A stretch of DNA of 41,401 nt from Paludibacter jiangxiensis (GCA_945897785.1 CAMDGD010000012.1:1-41401), one strand, 5' to 3'; positions 17,301 to 25,575 are shown, counted from the first letter of the stretch. Notes: a model not told the origin generated them from the sequence alone. A program made the numbers and translations.

Positions 17301-18388
17301 TTGTTTGTTAACCCTGTACCGGCATCACCCTGAATACCTTGCGGACCTTGCGGACCGGTTTCTCCTTGAGGGCCCATTTCTCCTTGAATCCCCTGTGGAC
17401 CTTGAGCTCCATCTTGTGTAATTACTGTCCAAACAGCACCCGTATAAATGTATGATTTTTTATCAGTCGTGTTATAATACGCCCAATTAAGTTGCGGACT
17501 AGCAGGAGCGGTAGCCAATGACCCTTGCCAAACTACCGATACCCCATTAGCACCTGTAAGCCCTTGAACACCTTGCAATCCTTCCGGACCTTGCATTCCT
17601 TGTAAGCCTTGTGGACCTTGAGCACCTTCAATACCTTGTGGCCCCTGTGTACCATCTTGCGCAATGACAGTCCACGATGACCCATTATAAATATAAGATT
17701 TCTTATCAGTTGAATTATAGTAACCCCAATTTGAAGCGGGAGAAGCAGGAGCCGAAGTTAAAGTACCTTGCCAAATTAATGACATACCGGCAGCACCTTG
17801 TAAACCTTGAATTCCCTGTAATCCTTGCGAACCTTGAATACCTTGCACACCCTGAGCACCATCTTGAGCCATAATAGCCCAAGCAGCACCTGTATAGATA
17901 TATGATTTTTTATCAGTAGTATTATAATACGCCCAATTAAGTTGCGGACTAGCAGGATCAGAAGCCAACGAACCTTTCCATTCGATAGCAACACCACCTC
18001 CACCACTACCCGAAGAAGCCGCATACAATGCATACGGAACAGACAATAGTTGACTTAAACCACTAATTGTATAACTTGTACCACCATTCGGATCAATTTC
18101 CGAATTGATGTAATATGTTCCATTTGACCAATCGATAGCATTGAAACTCACACCACCACCAATTTCGGTTGATAACAAGCCATTATCATTGGTTGTTACC
18201 GTTTTAGTTTCAGTATATACCGTTGTGACATTTTGTAATATACTGATTTTCACACCCACCGTCTGATTAGTAATAAGATTATTACTACCATCACGAACAA
18301 CAGCCTGATAGCTTATCTTTTGTGGAGCCTGAGCCAATAAGGCCGAAGTTAACAGTACAGTGATTAATAGTAGAGTACACTTTTTCAT
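14333..18388 (-). CDS. Giant collagen-like protein with C-terminal Lcl_C/DUF1566 domain
   Basis: A 1351-residue secreted protein. The signal peptide (1-20) is followed by a Bacteroidota tail-fibre-like N-terminal domain (about 21-125: SYQAVVRDGSNNLI, IDWSNGTYYI, QLLSVPYALYA). Twelve copies of a roughly 45-residue module (pattern WQGSLASAPASPxxNW-YYN-DKKSYIYDGSSWTVIAQDG) alternate with collagen-like Gly-X-Y runs, mostly GPQ, GIQ, GLQ, GEV. One spacer contains a different module (GLWLNGSTYAEGDYVFD to WICQS). The C-terminus (1194-1351) is a DUF1566/Lcl_C-type domain (GGGIVFYV, GDWYLPSKHELNLLY, YWSSSES, YSVRAIRAF). The overall plan resembles the Legionella Lcl adhesin. No T9SS sorting domain is seen, so the export route is open. 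It starts 5 bp after the type-A cargo gene, so they form an operon. Function as an adhesive fibre is inferred. Confidence 0.85.
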   Translation of the reverse strand: MKKCTLLLITVLLTSALLAQAPQKISYQAVVRDGSNNLITNQTVGVKISILQNVTTVYTETKTVTTNDNGLLSTEIGGGVSFNAIDWSNGTYYINSEIDPNGGTSYTISGLSQLLSVPYALYAASSGSGGGGVAIEWKGSLASDPASPQLNWAYYNTTDKKSYIYTGAAWAIMAQDGAQGVQGIQGSQGLQGIQGLQGAAGMSLIWQGTLTSAPASPASNWGYYNSTDKKSYIYNGSSWTVIAQDGTQGPQGIEGAQGPQGLQGMQGPEGLQGVQGLTGANGVSVVWQGSLATAPASPQLNWAYYNTTDKKSYIYTGAVWTVITQDGAQGPQGIQGEMGPQGETGPQGPQGIQGDAGTGLTNKGLWLNGSTYAEGDYVFDQSTGNPLVNSMWICQSASPFVSTVSPYLDLANWVEFEAPSGQDGVGITWLGSFVAAPIPTASNQAYYNTSDKKSYIWNGSAWSIMAQDGIQGIQGLQGVQGVSGDNGLSLLWQGSLASAPASPVLNWAYYNTTDKKSYVFDGSSWTVIAQDGAQGVQGPQGLQGIQGPQGPQGLQGIQGLQGIQGENGFSIDWQGSLASAPVSPVLNWGYYNTTDKKSYIYDGSLWTVISQDGIQGTQGVQGIQGIQGEVGPQGIQGEVGPQGIQGEVGPQGIQGVQGEIGPQGIQGIQGVQGIAGVSVVWQGTLASAPASPQINWGYYNSTDKRSYIYDGSSWTVIAQDGAQGPQGIQGTQGIQGVVGPQGIQGEVGPQGIQGVQGEIGPQGIQGIQGIQGDAGVSIDWQGSLASAPASPVLNWAYYNTTDKKSYVFDGSSWTVIAQDGIQGPQGIQGIQGIQGIQGEVGLQGIQGEVGPQGIQGIQGEIGPQGIQGIQGIQGIAGVSVVWQGTLASAPASPQTNWGYYNSTDKKSYIYDGSSWTIITQDGAQGIQGIQGLTGPQGLQGEVGPQGIQGIQGEIGPQGIQGIQGIQGIAGVSVVWQGALASAPASPQTNWGYYNSTDKKSYIYDGSSWTIFTQDGAQGIQGIQGLTGPQGIQGEVGPQGIQGIQGEIGPQGIQGVVGPQGIQGVAGISILWQGSSASAPASPLLNWGYYNTTDKKSYIYDGASWTVIAQDGIQGIQGEAGISILWQGSLATAPVSPQLNWGYYNTADKQSYIYDGSTWTLIAKDGIGGVTSAGTNITISGAGTPASPYVVSETVHSVGESYGGGIVFYVYDNGKHGLIAATADQSSSVRWHGGSNTVTRARANGIGAGLKNTSLIIANQATVDGNAFAATLCNEYSVTSGSVTYGDWYLPSKHELNLLYLQKAVVGGFGTGFYWSSSESDATNAAAQSFSNGSQFNFAKSMTYSVRAIRAF
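15246..16082. repeat. 279-bp tandem coding repeats
   Basis: Within the collagen-like gene a landmark beginning CCAATTTCCCC occurs at 15246, 15525 and 15804, exactly 279 bp (93 codons) apart. A second landmark (TTGTGGACCGG) occurs at 15302 and 15581, also 279 bp apart. Consecutive units are nearly identical at DNA level, including the encoded 45-residue module plus collagen run. Inside the units, 9- and 18-bp repeats encode Gly-X-Y triplets. This indicates recent in-frame duplication. Confidence 0.85.
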
Positions 18389-18393
18389 ATTGT

Positions 18394-18882
18394 TTATTTT
18401 TTAATAATTTTAAATGTTTTGAGTGCGGTATTTCCTTGAGCTACTTTAACAAAATAAGTTCCACGCACTAATTCTCCCATATAAATACGGGTTTCTTCTT
18501 CTGATATTATATTTTTTTGCAAAACTTTACCATTCATATCTAGTAAGAGAAAAGACAAACCCTCGTATTCACTTCGTTTAGTATTAAGTACTAAAAAATC
18601 CGTTACCGGATTTGGATAGACTACACATTGCAATGCGATAAAATTAGCATCATTTGTAGCACTTACAACAGATATTTCGTATGCTTGTTGTACGCCTTGA
18701 GCAATAGAACCGGTACTACCAAAAAAAGTGCTGCTTACAACTTGCCCTACCGAATAACTAGCTTTACCGCCGCTACCTATAGCTTGGCCTCCCGAGCTAA
18801 GCACTGACTCTTGCGCATAACCTAAGAGACTAGTAAAAGTAAACAACAGCAAGACACCTATTTTAATTAGCTTACCAACCAT
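18394..18882 (-). CDS. Small T9SS type-A sorting-domain protein
   Basis: A 162-residue secreted protein. A signal peptide (about 1-23) precedes a Gly/Ser-rich segment (SSGGQAIGSGGKASYSVGQVV), followed by STGSIAQGVQQAYEISV. The rest (about 80-162) is a type-A (Por_Secre_tail) sorting domain: VVYPNPVTDFLVL, LLLDMNGKVL, RGTYFVKV and the basic tail KTFKIIKK. Almost all of the mature protein is sorting domain, so the cargo part is tiny. From memory, similar small proteins often sit directly upstream of collagen-like or DUF1566 proteins in Bacteroidota, as here (5-bp gap). It may be a partner that brings the collagen-like protein to the surface, but that is inference. Confidence 0.88.
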   Translation of the reverse strand: MVGKLIKIGVLLLFTFTSLLGYAQESVLSSGGQAIGSGGKASYSVGQVVSSTFFGSTGSIAQGVQQAYEISVVSATNDANFIALQCVVYPNPVTDFLVLNTKRSEYEGLSFLLLDMNGKVLQKNIISEEETRIYMGELVRGTYFVKVAQGNTALKTFKIIKK

Positions 18883-19139
18883 AGTATTATTTTATAATGA
18901 ATTTGATAAAATTACACCTTTTTTCTCAACAATCCTATTTGTTAATATATGTTTTACAATAGAATTAAAAATAAAATTGCTTTTTTACATTATGTAGAAA
19001 ATATTTAGTTGCAAAAGCACAAAAAACACAAACAGAATAATACTATAACATATAAAAAAGCTGTTTGTTCAAAAAACACCTTAAAAAGTTTTTTTATTTT
19101 AAAAGAAGGAAGGAATTTTGGTACTATTCGGCGAAACAA

Positions 19140-21248
19140 TCACCTGTTTAAATATACAAAACCTTTTTGCACTTCGCTACCATCGCCAAGGTCAATAATA
19201 TAAAAATAGGTGCCTACAGGCAACTCTTTACCGCCAATAGTAAATCCGGTATTACACGAGCCATCCCAATTATTTAGATACGGGCCACCCTCCCACACCT
19301 TATTTCCCCAGCGGTTAAAAACAAAAATTTTATTGGTTGGGTATTGTTCAATATTTTTAATTACCAACAAATCATTTACCCCATCGCTATTGGGCGAAAA
19401 AACTTCAGGAACAATAATTATTTTTTTAACGGAAAGATGGAGAATTATTACACTATCGCAATTCCAAAAAGAAGCAAGCGTATCTTGATAAACCCCTGAA
19501 ACAGTAAGGTCATTACCATAAAAATCATATATATCGCCATCGTTAATAGTCTCGTAAAGATAAGTAGGTTCGGGCTTGCTTATTTGCAAAACAAGGGTAG
19601 CAATACTATCACAATTTAGTGCATTAACCAAGGTCGATTGGTAAGTACCTGCTAAACTATAATCGATGCCATTAAACGAATAACTTTCTCCCTCACAAAT
19701 AGTTATATAAGACACTGAAGCTGAATGCGGCTTAACAAACAAATCCAAGTAAGCAATACTATCGCAACCTACATCATTATTAAAATAACTTTCATAAATA
19801 CCTGTTTCAGTATAAGTCACACCATTAAAAACATAACTTTCCCCTTCGCAAATTGAATCTTTAGTAATAGATGATGTTGCTTTAAAAGTAAACAAACGCA
19901 AAGAAGCAATACTATCACATCCACGATGGTTGGTTAAATATGCAGCATAAACACCGGCTTTAGTATATTGTACTCCATTAAACAAAACCTCTTCTCCCTC
20001 GCATATAGTAGCATCAGTATAAGAAAAAGAAGCCGGATACACTTGCAAATGCAGTTCGGAGATACTATCGCAACAACCATTTTCTGTTTTTAAATGCAAG
20101 GCATAAGTAAACTTACCCAGATACTTTTGAATGGGTAAATTAAATCCATATCCAACGTAAGGATATCCTTGACAAATGGTATCATACACAAGTCCTTTAT
20201 ATACAGGCAATACATGCAAGTTAAGAATAACCAAGCTATCGCAAGAGTTGCTTGTATTATAAGTTAAGCTATCCAATATATCGCCGGGGGTATCAATATA
20301 AGAATAATAAAACCCATGATTTAGATATTCGTTACCTACAGTTACGGTATCGAATAAAACGGTTTCTTTTTGGGGGAACACTGTTAAATGTAAATTTATA
20401 GTCAACGCACAAGCATTTGAACCAGAAACTACTTGTTGATAAGTGCCTGATAAAGATTCATTAAACCCATATTGCGTATACGATTCCCCTTCGCATATTG
20501 TTGCATAAATTTCTTCGGTTTGATTATCGCCCACAAATATTGTTTTTTCTGCATACGCCTCACAACCCACATCATTTTTTGCGGTAACAGCATAGAGCGT
20601 ACTTGCTGCTGGAGAAACCTTTATAAAAGCAGTCGTATCACCTGTATTCCACACATACGATAAGCTAAGGTCATATTGAAAAGATTGGTTTACAAAAGTG
20701 CGCACCTGTCGTACGCTATACGCACCTGGTTTAGGATATCCATATGCAATACCATCGACAAAATTCAAGCCCACCGCAAAATACTTATCAAACTCAGAAG
20801 CTGACCAATAAATTGCTTCGCCTAGAGTAGTTCCACCATTTAAAACAAGCAGCGGTTCAAGCATAGGTAAATTTGTAAATATGGTAGCCAATTGTGTTGT
20901 ACTCGGCAAATACCAGCCATTGGCAAAATCGACATAATTTGCGGCATACGAAGCCGAAGGATAAACATTCAATAGTATTTGTGTATTGACATACCCTGCC
21001 GTATCGGCATAACTTAGGTAAAAGGTAATGTTTTCCACTTCCGGAATATCAACAGTATCGCCCCATTGAGCTGTTACGGGAGCATCTTCTAACGCCACCA
21101 TCCAGCCGTATGATGCATCGGGACTAAGCCAAAAAACCAGTCCCTTGCTCCCATCCGAATTGGTCACAACATCACCGTATTTATAGGCCGAAGCTGTAAA
21201 AAAGGTAGACAAAAAAAACAGTATGGAAAGCCATTTTTTCACAAACAC
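19140..21248 (-). CDS. DUF1566-like adhesin with Cys-repeat modules and type-B sorting domain
   Basis: A 702-residue secreted surface protein. The signal peptide (1-21) is followed by a DUF1566-like domain (about 22-190: GYLVFW-like GLVFWLSPDASYGWMVALED, FANGWYLPSTTQLATIF, YWSASE, YSVRQVRTF). Six to seven modules of about 50-65 residues follow, with the pattern ICEGESYxFNG to GCDSIAxLxLxV. The C-terminal 90 residues are a type-B CHU_C sorting domain (PEVFSPNSDGVNDLL, VFNRWGNKVWE, PVGTYFYIIDLGDGS to LNR), nearly identical in its last 30 residues to that of the IgGFc-domain adhesin, so both probably use the same export partner. It starts 6 bp after the gene upstream, in an operon. Binding target unknown. 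Confidence 0.87.
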   Translation of the reverse strand: MFVKKWLSILFFLSTFFTASAYKYGDVVTNSDGSKGLVFWLSPDASYGWMVALEDAPVTAQWGDTVDIPEVENITFYLSYADTAGYVNTQILLNVYPSASYAANYVDFANGWYLPSTTQLATIFTNLPMLEPLLVLNGGTTLGEAIYWSASEFDKYFAVGLNFVDGIAYGYPKPGAYSVRQVRTFVNQSFQYDLSLSYVWNTGDTTAFIKVSPAASTLYAVTAKNDVGCEAYAEKTIFVGDNQTEEIYATICEGESYTQYGFNESLSGTYQQVVSGSNACALTINLHLTVFPQKETVLFDTVTVGNEYLNHGFYYSYIDTPGDILDSLTYNTSNSCDSLVILNLHVLPVYKGLVYDTICQGYPYVGYGFNLPIQKYLGKFTYALHLKTENGCCDSISELHLQVYPASFSYTDATICEGEEVLFNGVQYTKAGVYAAYLTNHRGCDSIASLRLFTFKATSSITKDSICEGESYVFNGVTYTETGIYESYFNNDVGCDSIAYLDLFVKPHSASVSYITICEGESYSFNGIDYSLAGTYQSTLVNALNCDSIATLVLQISKPEPTYLYETINDGDIYDFYGNDLTVSGVYQDTLASFWNCDSVIILHLSVKKIIIVPEVFSPNSDGVNDLLVIKNIEQYPTNKIFVFNRWGNKVWEGGPYLNNWDGSCNTGFTIGGKELPVGTYFYIIDLGDGSEVQKGFVYLNR

Positions 21249-21254
21249 ATCAAT

Positions 21255-23552
21255 TTAAAAAGAAATTACAGGGCGTACAATACCCATGTTTAATTTAGAT
21301 AGTAATACAGTAATATTATCAAAAAAATAAAGGCCTCTAATTTGGGAATTTTCACTACTCGACAAATAGTATAAATTCTGATCAAGAGTGTCTACATTCA
21401 ACAAATCATAGGCATCAATCATCATATAAGATTGCTCGAACAACACCTTTAGTTGACCAATAGCAGGAATATACCAGCCATTGGAAAAATCAACAGCATA
21501 CGCTGCCGGATATTCCGTAGCATCCCCAATTAGAATCATACTTTCGGTATTTCCATAACCATCAATATCTAAAAAGCGTTGACGATTACTACCGGCACGA
21601 TTAACAATAGCCGGAATATCTTCGTTTACCGTAGCCCACTGATATGGCACGGGCAAATCGCTCAAACTTACGGCCCATCCATGTGCGCCGGTTTGATCAA
21701 CAAAAAACACAATAGCCTTTGCTATTTTCCCTGAAGCTACAAATTGAGCCGGTTTTTCTGTCGTTCCGTCGGTACAAAGAATATCGCCAACGGCAACTTT
21801 AGGAACATCGTAAATAAAATAACTACCATCGGCACCCATAGCATGCAACACAACACTATCGCCGGCACAAATAAAAGTATCCCGTTCAACTACTATATTG
21901 AGATTCTCGGGCGATGGATATACGAACAGTGACAACACAAAATTACTATCGCAACCCATGGCAGTTTTAAACTCGTTGCGGTAAATAAAATTACCCAATT
22001 CATTTTGTTGCGGTAACACAAAGCCATTTTGGTTATATGCATTACCCGCACAAATAGTATCATAAATATGTGTTTTATAACTCTCCTGAGGAAAGATATC
22101 TATGGAATCGAAAGTACTACCACAACCATTTATTGCTGCAAGCAACAACTTACCTTGAGTAACGTCTTCAAATTCCAAATACAAATTACTATACCCTTGA
22201 CCACTTACAATCTTGGCATTATCAGGAACAGTCCATGTATAAACCACCGAAGTATCGGGGTCGTTAAAATAGAAATGTGCCGATTCGCCAATACAAGGAG
22301 TAGCATTACCCAAAATACCCGAAGGAGCAGAAAAAGAAGAATTGACCGTTAAAAATAGCTGCACAATACTATCGCAAGCCGTAGCAGAAGCATGCGTTTG
22401 TTCAAACATATGGTTCCCCACGGCAGGCTGAATAATATCAAAGCCATATTCGGAATAATTCTCTCCATAACAAATAGTCCCAAAAACAGGATAATATTTT
22501 TGATAAACGAACAACTGCAGGGTAAGCATAATTTCGGCACCACAATTTTGCGGATTAACCACGGTATTATAATAAGTATAATTCCCAGGCTCGAAATGTG
22601 GTGGCAAGAAAAAACCATACTCAGCATACGGATCACCCTGACATATTGAATCGCGTATCAGGGTATCGGAAGCAAAGGCTGGATTACCAGAAATGGTACC
22701 ATGAAGCGTGTAAAAACAGCCCATTTCGTTGGTCAATAAACAGCTTACATACTTATCAGTTCCATCTACAACACGGGTAGTTACTTGGGTAATATCAGCA
22801 TTATCCCATAAATAATGACTAAAGCCGTCGGGTGCTTTTAATGACACTTCGGTACCCGAACAAGCCTCCATGCTTAATTGATTTTTGGTACAAGAAGCCG
22901 TAAAATAAGCATAGCCGTAATGGGCACCTTGTCCACAATCATAAGTAACAAATTCCACTTGCACCTCTCTATTCGCATAACGGCTTAAATCAATTAGAAG
23001 CGTACTCCAATCGCGCCACCTTACAGGAGCAGTAATACCATCATCGTAAGTATTAAAACCCTCCAAATTATTGCCGGAAGTAACATCATATTCGGCACAA
23101 TCGCCCAATAAATTCCCGTCTGCATCCATAATGCGCACCCTAAAACGAGGTTGTTGATGGAAAGGATGGCTTGGATCTTGAAAAACAACAGCAAACTTTA
23201 CTTCTAGGATAGATTTGTCCAAATCGACCAAAAAATGATAGCGCAAGGCCTCGGCCTCAAATCCAACATTACTGTTCCCTAAACGAACCACGCGCGACTC
23301 CCCCGGCGCCAAAACCTGAAGCATATTTCCCGTATTGGGGTCGGTACCCACTGTATCAATAACCAAATGTCTGTTGGGGACTAAACCGGAATTTTGCAAG
23401 GGATTGTAGATATCACCATAAAAAGCCTCTACATGCGTAGCCTCTATATCCGTAAAATCCGGACAAGCCGGATAAACGGTATAAGCAAGTCCGTTTGCTG
23501 TTATAAGCAAAAAAAACAGAAGCAAAGAATATTTCAAGGCATTTTTTAGCAT
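21255..23552 (-). CDS. Large secreted repeat protein with C-terminal DUF1566-like domain
   Basis: A 765-residue exported protein. The signal peptide (1-23) precedes an N-terminal beta-sandwich-like domain (about 70-235: LRYHFLVDLDKSILEVKFAV, WRDWSTLLIDLSRYANREVQVEFVTYDC). Cys-containing modules with the ICxGxxYxxxGF pattern (DSICQGDPYAEYGF, GTICYGENYSEYGF, DTICAGNAYNQNGF) and a PKD-like segment follow. The C-terminus (about 600-765) resembles DUF1566 (GAHGWAVSLSDLPVPYQW, FSNGWYIPAIGQLKVLF, YYLSSSE, IVRPVISF) and parallels the N-terminal domain of the downstream protein. It has no T9SS sorting domain of either type, unlike its partner 6 bp downstream. Export may depend on that partner or on another route. 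I do not know a named family for the whole protein. Confidence 0.8.
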   Translation of the reverse strand: MLKNALKYSLLLFFLLITANGLAYTVYPACPDFTDIEATHVEAFYGDIYNPLQNSGLVPNRHLVIDTVGTDPNTGNMLQVLAPGESRVVRLGNSNVGFEAEALRYHFLVDLDKSILEVKFAVVFQDPSHPFHQQPRFRVRIMDADGNLLGDCAEYDVTSGNNLEGFNTYDDGITAPVRWRDWSTLLIDLSRYANREVQVEFVTYDCGQGAHYGYAYFTASCTKNQLSMEACSGTEVSLKAPDGFSHYLWDNADITQVTTRVVDGTDKYVSCLLTNEMGCFYTLHGTISGNPAFASDTLIRDSICQGDPYAEYGFFLPPHFEPGNYTYYNTVVNPQNCGAEIMLTLQLFVYQKYYPVFGTICYGENYSEYGFDIIQPAVGNHMFEQTHASATACDSIVQLFLTVNSSFSAPSGILGNATPCIGESAHFYFNDPDTSVVYTWTVPDNAKIVSGQGYSNLYLEFEDVTQGKLLLAAINGCGSTFDSIDIFPQESYKTHIYDTICAGNAYNQNGFVLPQQNELGNFIYRNEFKTAMGCDSNFVLSLFVYPSPENLNIVVERDTFICAGDSVVLHAMGADGSYFIYDVPKVAVGDILCTDGTTEKPAQFVASGKIAKAIVFFVDQTGAHGWAVSLSDLPVPYQWATVNEDIPAIVNRAGSNRQRFLDIDGYGNTESMILIGDATEYPAAYAVDFSNGWYIPAIGQLKVLFEQSYMMIDAYDLLNVDTLDQNLYYLSSSENSQIRGLYFFDNITVLLSKLNMGIVRPVISF

Positions 23553-23590
23553 TGTGCATTTGGGGTGACAGAGACAAAACAGTCAATTAT

Positions 23591-25363
23591 TTATTCAATA
23601 ATTACTTTTTTATCTTTAGGATACTTTACACTATATTTTACTAGTAGCTCTTTTGTCTCTTTAGGGCTTAATTTCAGTTCCCATATAAGTTCACCCTTTT
23701 CTTTGTTACTTGTAGCCTCAGAAATATCCAGTATTTCAACCTCAATTTCTTTTATAGTTGAAATTGGTAATTGGTCTATTATCTTTGTAGTAATTGGGTA
23801 TGATTTATTATTTCTTACCGTCAATTTATGACCAATAAACTCTTTTTTATTCTGACCAATAAATTGATTCTCAGCATAATCCGGCAATCGTTCTCGTTTA
23901 ATACTTATGTTATTATCAATACCAAAAGATATTTCGAAAGTATCTTTAAACTGTTGTGTATTAATAAAGGACTTTCCGACATACGAATTTTCCAAATACA
24001 CATTTACCTCACCATCAAGAAAATCAGCCTTATACCATTCGCTAATTTTTCCAATAAGATAAACATGAGCAGCTATTTTAGGAATAGACTGATATTCAAA
24101 TGTAGCATCAAGAGTAGTTTCACGATAACTAATGTTGCTATTTTTATTGTTAGCAACAATTGTTTGTGGGGCATCCACAATAAACTCATTTACCGTTTCA
24201 GCTTTTGATGTTATTGTTAATGGGATGGACACATTCTTATCTTTCTTGGTGGTTACAACAACAACACCGTTAGCCCCTTTTGAACCATATATTGCTGAAG
24301 AAGAAGCATCTTTAAGTACTTCAACAGTAGCAATATCATCGCTTGGCAAGGATGAAATTTCATCTTGTCGCATACCATCAACAATATACAAGGGCTCATT
24401 TTGACTAGCCATAGACGAAGCTCCTCTAATCCTTATATTATTGTCCATCACTTGCGTTCCTGCCATTTTTTTCGGCAATGCACTCGAAGCAGTCGAACTA
24501 GGAGAATAGAACTGTAAATAAAAAGGATATAATTGAGGAATTTGTGCTGAAACAGTTGTTTTTGCAGTGGACAGAACCAACTTTACTTTATCCCAATCAA
24601 CACCGGTGTTTTGATTTACATTTGCTTTATAAGTCACAACCAAAGGCTTATCGACCCCTTTAAAACGAATATCGTATGTAGGATACCAAGAAGCATTATC
24701 AACCAAGTAATTAAATTTCAGTTTAGCCGTTTTAGTTAGTTTTGAACTTATGTTTATACTAATTGTACCAGAAGGCAAGGAAGATTTTGTTGTAATAGTT
24801 TGCAATTGATTTTTAAGCTTATTGAGCTCTTTTTTATATTCATTGATTAATCGTCTCTTTTTTACTAATTGTAAATTTAGCTGTTCTACACTTGTTCCGT
24901 AAATAAGATGCAAAGATTTAAACGATTCCGGATTTACAGCTTGTTCATTACCTGTAATATTTTTATTTACAGCTAAAAAATCTAGTTTTTCATTAATTAT
25001 TTTCAGCCAAGTTTCCTCGTCTTCAATGTTAAACTGAAGCAATTCAATTTTCTTATGTAAAGCTTCGGTTTCTTTGTTTTTTTCGAGCTCATTTACAAAA
25101 TCATTTTGGTGTTGCACATGTAAAATAGTAAACGACCCATCCCCATCAATCCGAATACTCTCTTTATTGATATAAGGTGAAAGCCCAGTTAACTTAACAA
25201 GCATTTCTCCTTGTTGAATTGCAACAACCGCTTCTCGTTCAATTTGTGCTCCTTGAGCAAAAACGGTTACCTTTTTTATTTCAGACTTAATTTCATGCTC
25301 TGCTTCGGCAAACAAAGAAATAGACATAAACGAAACTATAGCAATAAGAAACTCTTTTTTCAT
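23591..25363 (-). CDS. MuiA-family (DUF4140/DUF4139) protein with inserted TonB-plug-like segment
   Basis: A 590-residue exported protein (signal peptide about 1-20). Residues 28-125 fit DUF4140 (VTVFAQGAQIEREA, LTGLSPYINKESI). A coiled coil spans about 95-190. Residues 205 onward fit DUF4139, with the conserved DNASWYPTYDIR and KLVLSTA motifs and a C-terminal LSPKETKELLVKYSVKYP. In the middle of DUF4139, residues of about 305-375 form a SusC-like plug signature: IRIRGASSM, NEPLYIVDG, IATVEVLKDASSSAIYGSKGANGVVVVTTKK. The reading frame is continuous, so this is a true fusion. MuiA-type proteins are named from mucoidy inhibition but the molecular role is unknown. The gene is divergent from the substrate-binding lipoprotein gene and 38 bp upstream of the DUF1566 operon on the same strand as far as direction goes. 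Confidence 0.85.
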   Translation of the reverse strand: MKKEFLIAIVSFMSISLFAEAEHEIKSEIKKVTVFAQGAQIEREAVVAIQQGEMLVKLTGLSPYINKESIRIDGDGSFTILHVQHQNDFVNELEKNKETEALHKKIELLQFNIEDEETWLKIINEKLDFLAVNKNITGNEQAVNPESFKSLHLIYGTSVEQLNLQLVKKRRLINEYKKELNKLKNQLQTITTKSSLPSGTISINISSKLTKTAKLKFNYLVDNASWYPTYDIRFKGVDKPLVVTYKANVNQNTGVDWDKVKLVLSTAKTTVSAQIPQLYPFYLQFYSPSSTASSALPKKMAGTQVMDNNIRIRGASSMASQNEPLYIVDGMRQDEISSLPSDDIATVEVLKDASSSAIYGSKGANGVVVVTTKKDKNVSIPLTITSKAETVNEFIVDAPQTIVANNKNSNISYRETTLDATFEYQSIPKIAAHVYLIGKISEWYKADFLDGEVNVYLENSYVGKSFINTQQFKDTFEISFGIDNNISIKRERLPDYAENQFIGQNKKEFIGHKLTVRNNKSYPITTKIIDQLPISTIKEIEVEILDISEATSNKEKGELIWELKLSPKETKELLVKYSVKYPKDKKVIIE

Positions 25364-25507
25364 CGTTATATTATTTAATTTAGTAAAAAAGGTGAAGTAA
25401 ATAACCTTGCTTAATATAAATCAAAAAGACAAATTTAACAAATGTGAATGAATAATAACATTTTAAGATGATATTTTTACCCGTTGGAGAAATACAATTA
25501 TTCTTTG

Positions 25508-25515
25508 CATCTTTG
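25508..25515 (+). promoter_or_regulatory. Possible -7 box for binding lipoprotein
   Basis: CATCTTTG matches TAnnTTTG at seven of eight positions, about 60 bp before the ATG at 25576. The same TTTGCATCTTTG context recurs before the permease gene (27948). Confidence 0.35.
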
Positions 25516-25575
25516 CAATTGAGTAAATAACAACAGCAAATTGAACACATTTGTGCTGTAGAACACCTATCTTCC

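Noticed and set aside
15160-17874. Many open frames on both strands inside the collagen-like gene
   Set aside because: They are shifted or antisense readings of the same short repeats (Leu/Glu/Tyr- or Arg/Ser-rich translations) and have no independent start context.
14333-18388. Collagen-like gene as a phage tail-fibre cluster
   Set aside because: Although the N-terminal domain and Gly-X-Y repeats recall tail fibres, it has a signal peptide and no phage structural, lysis or integrase genes lie nearby.
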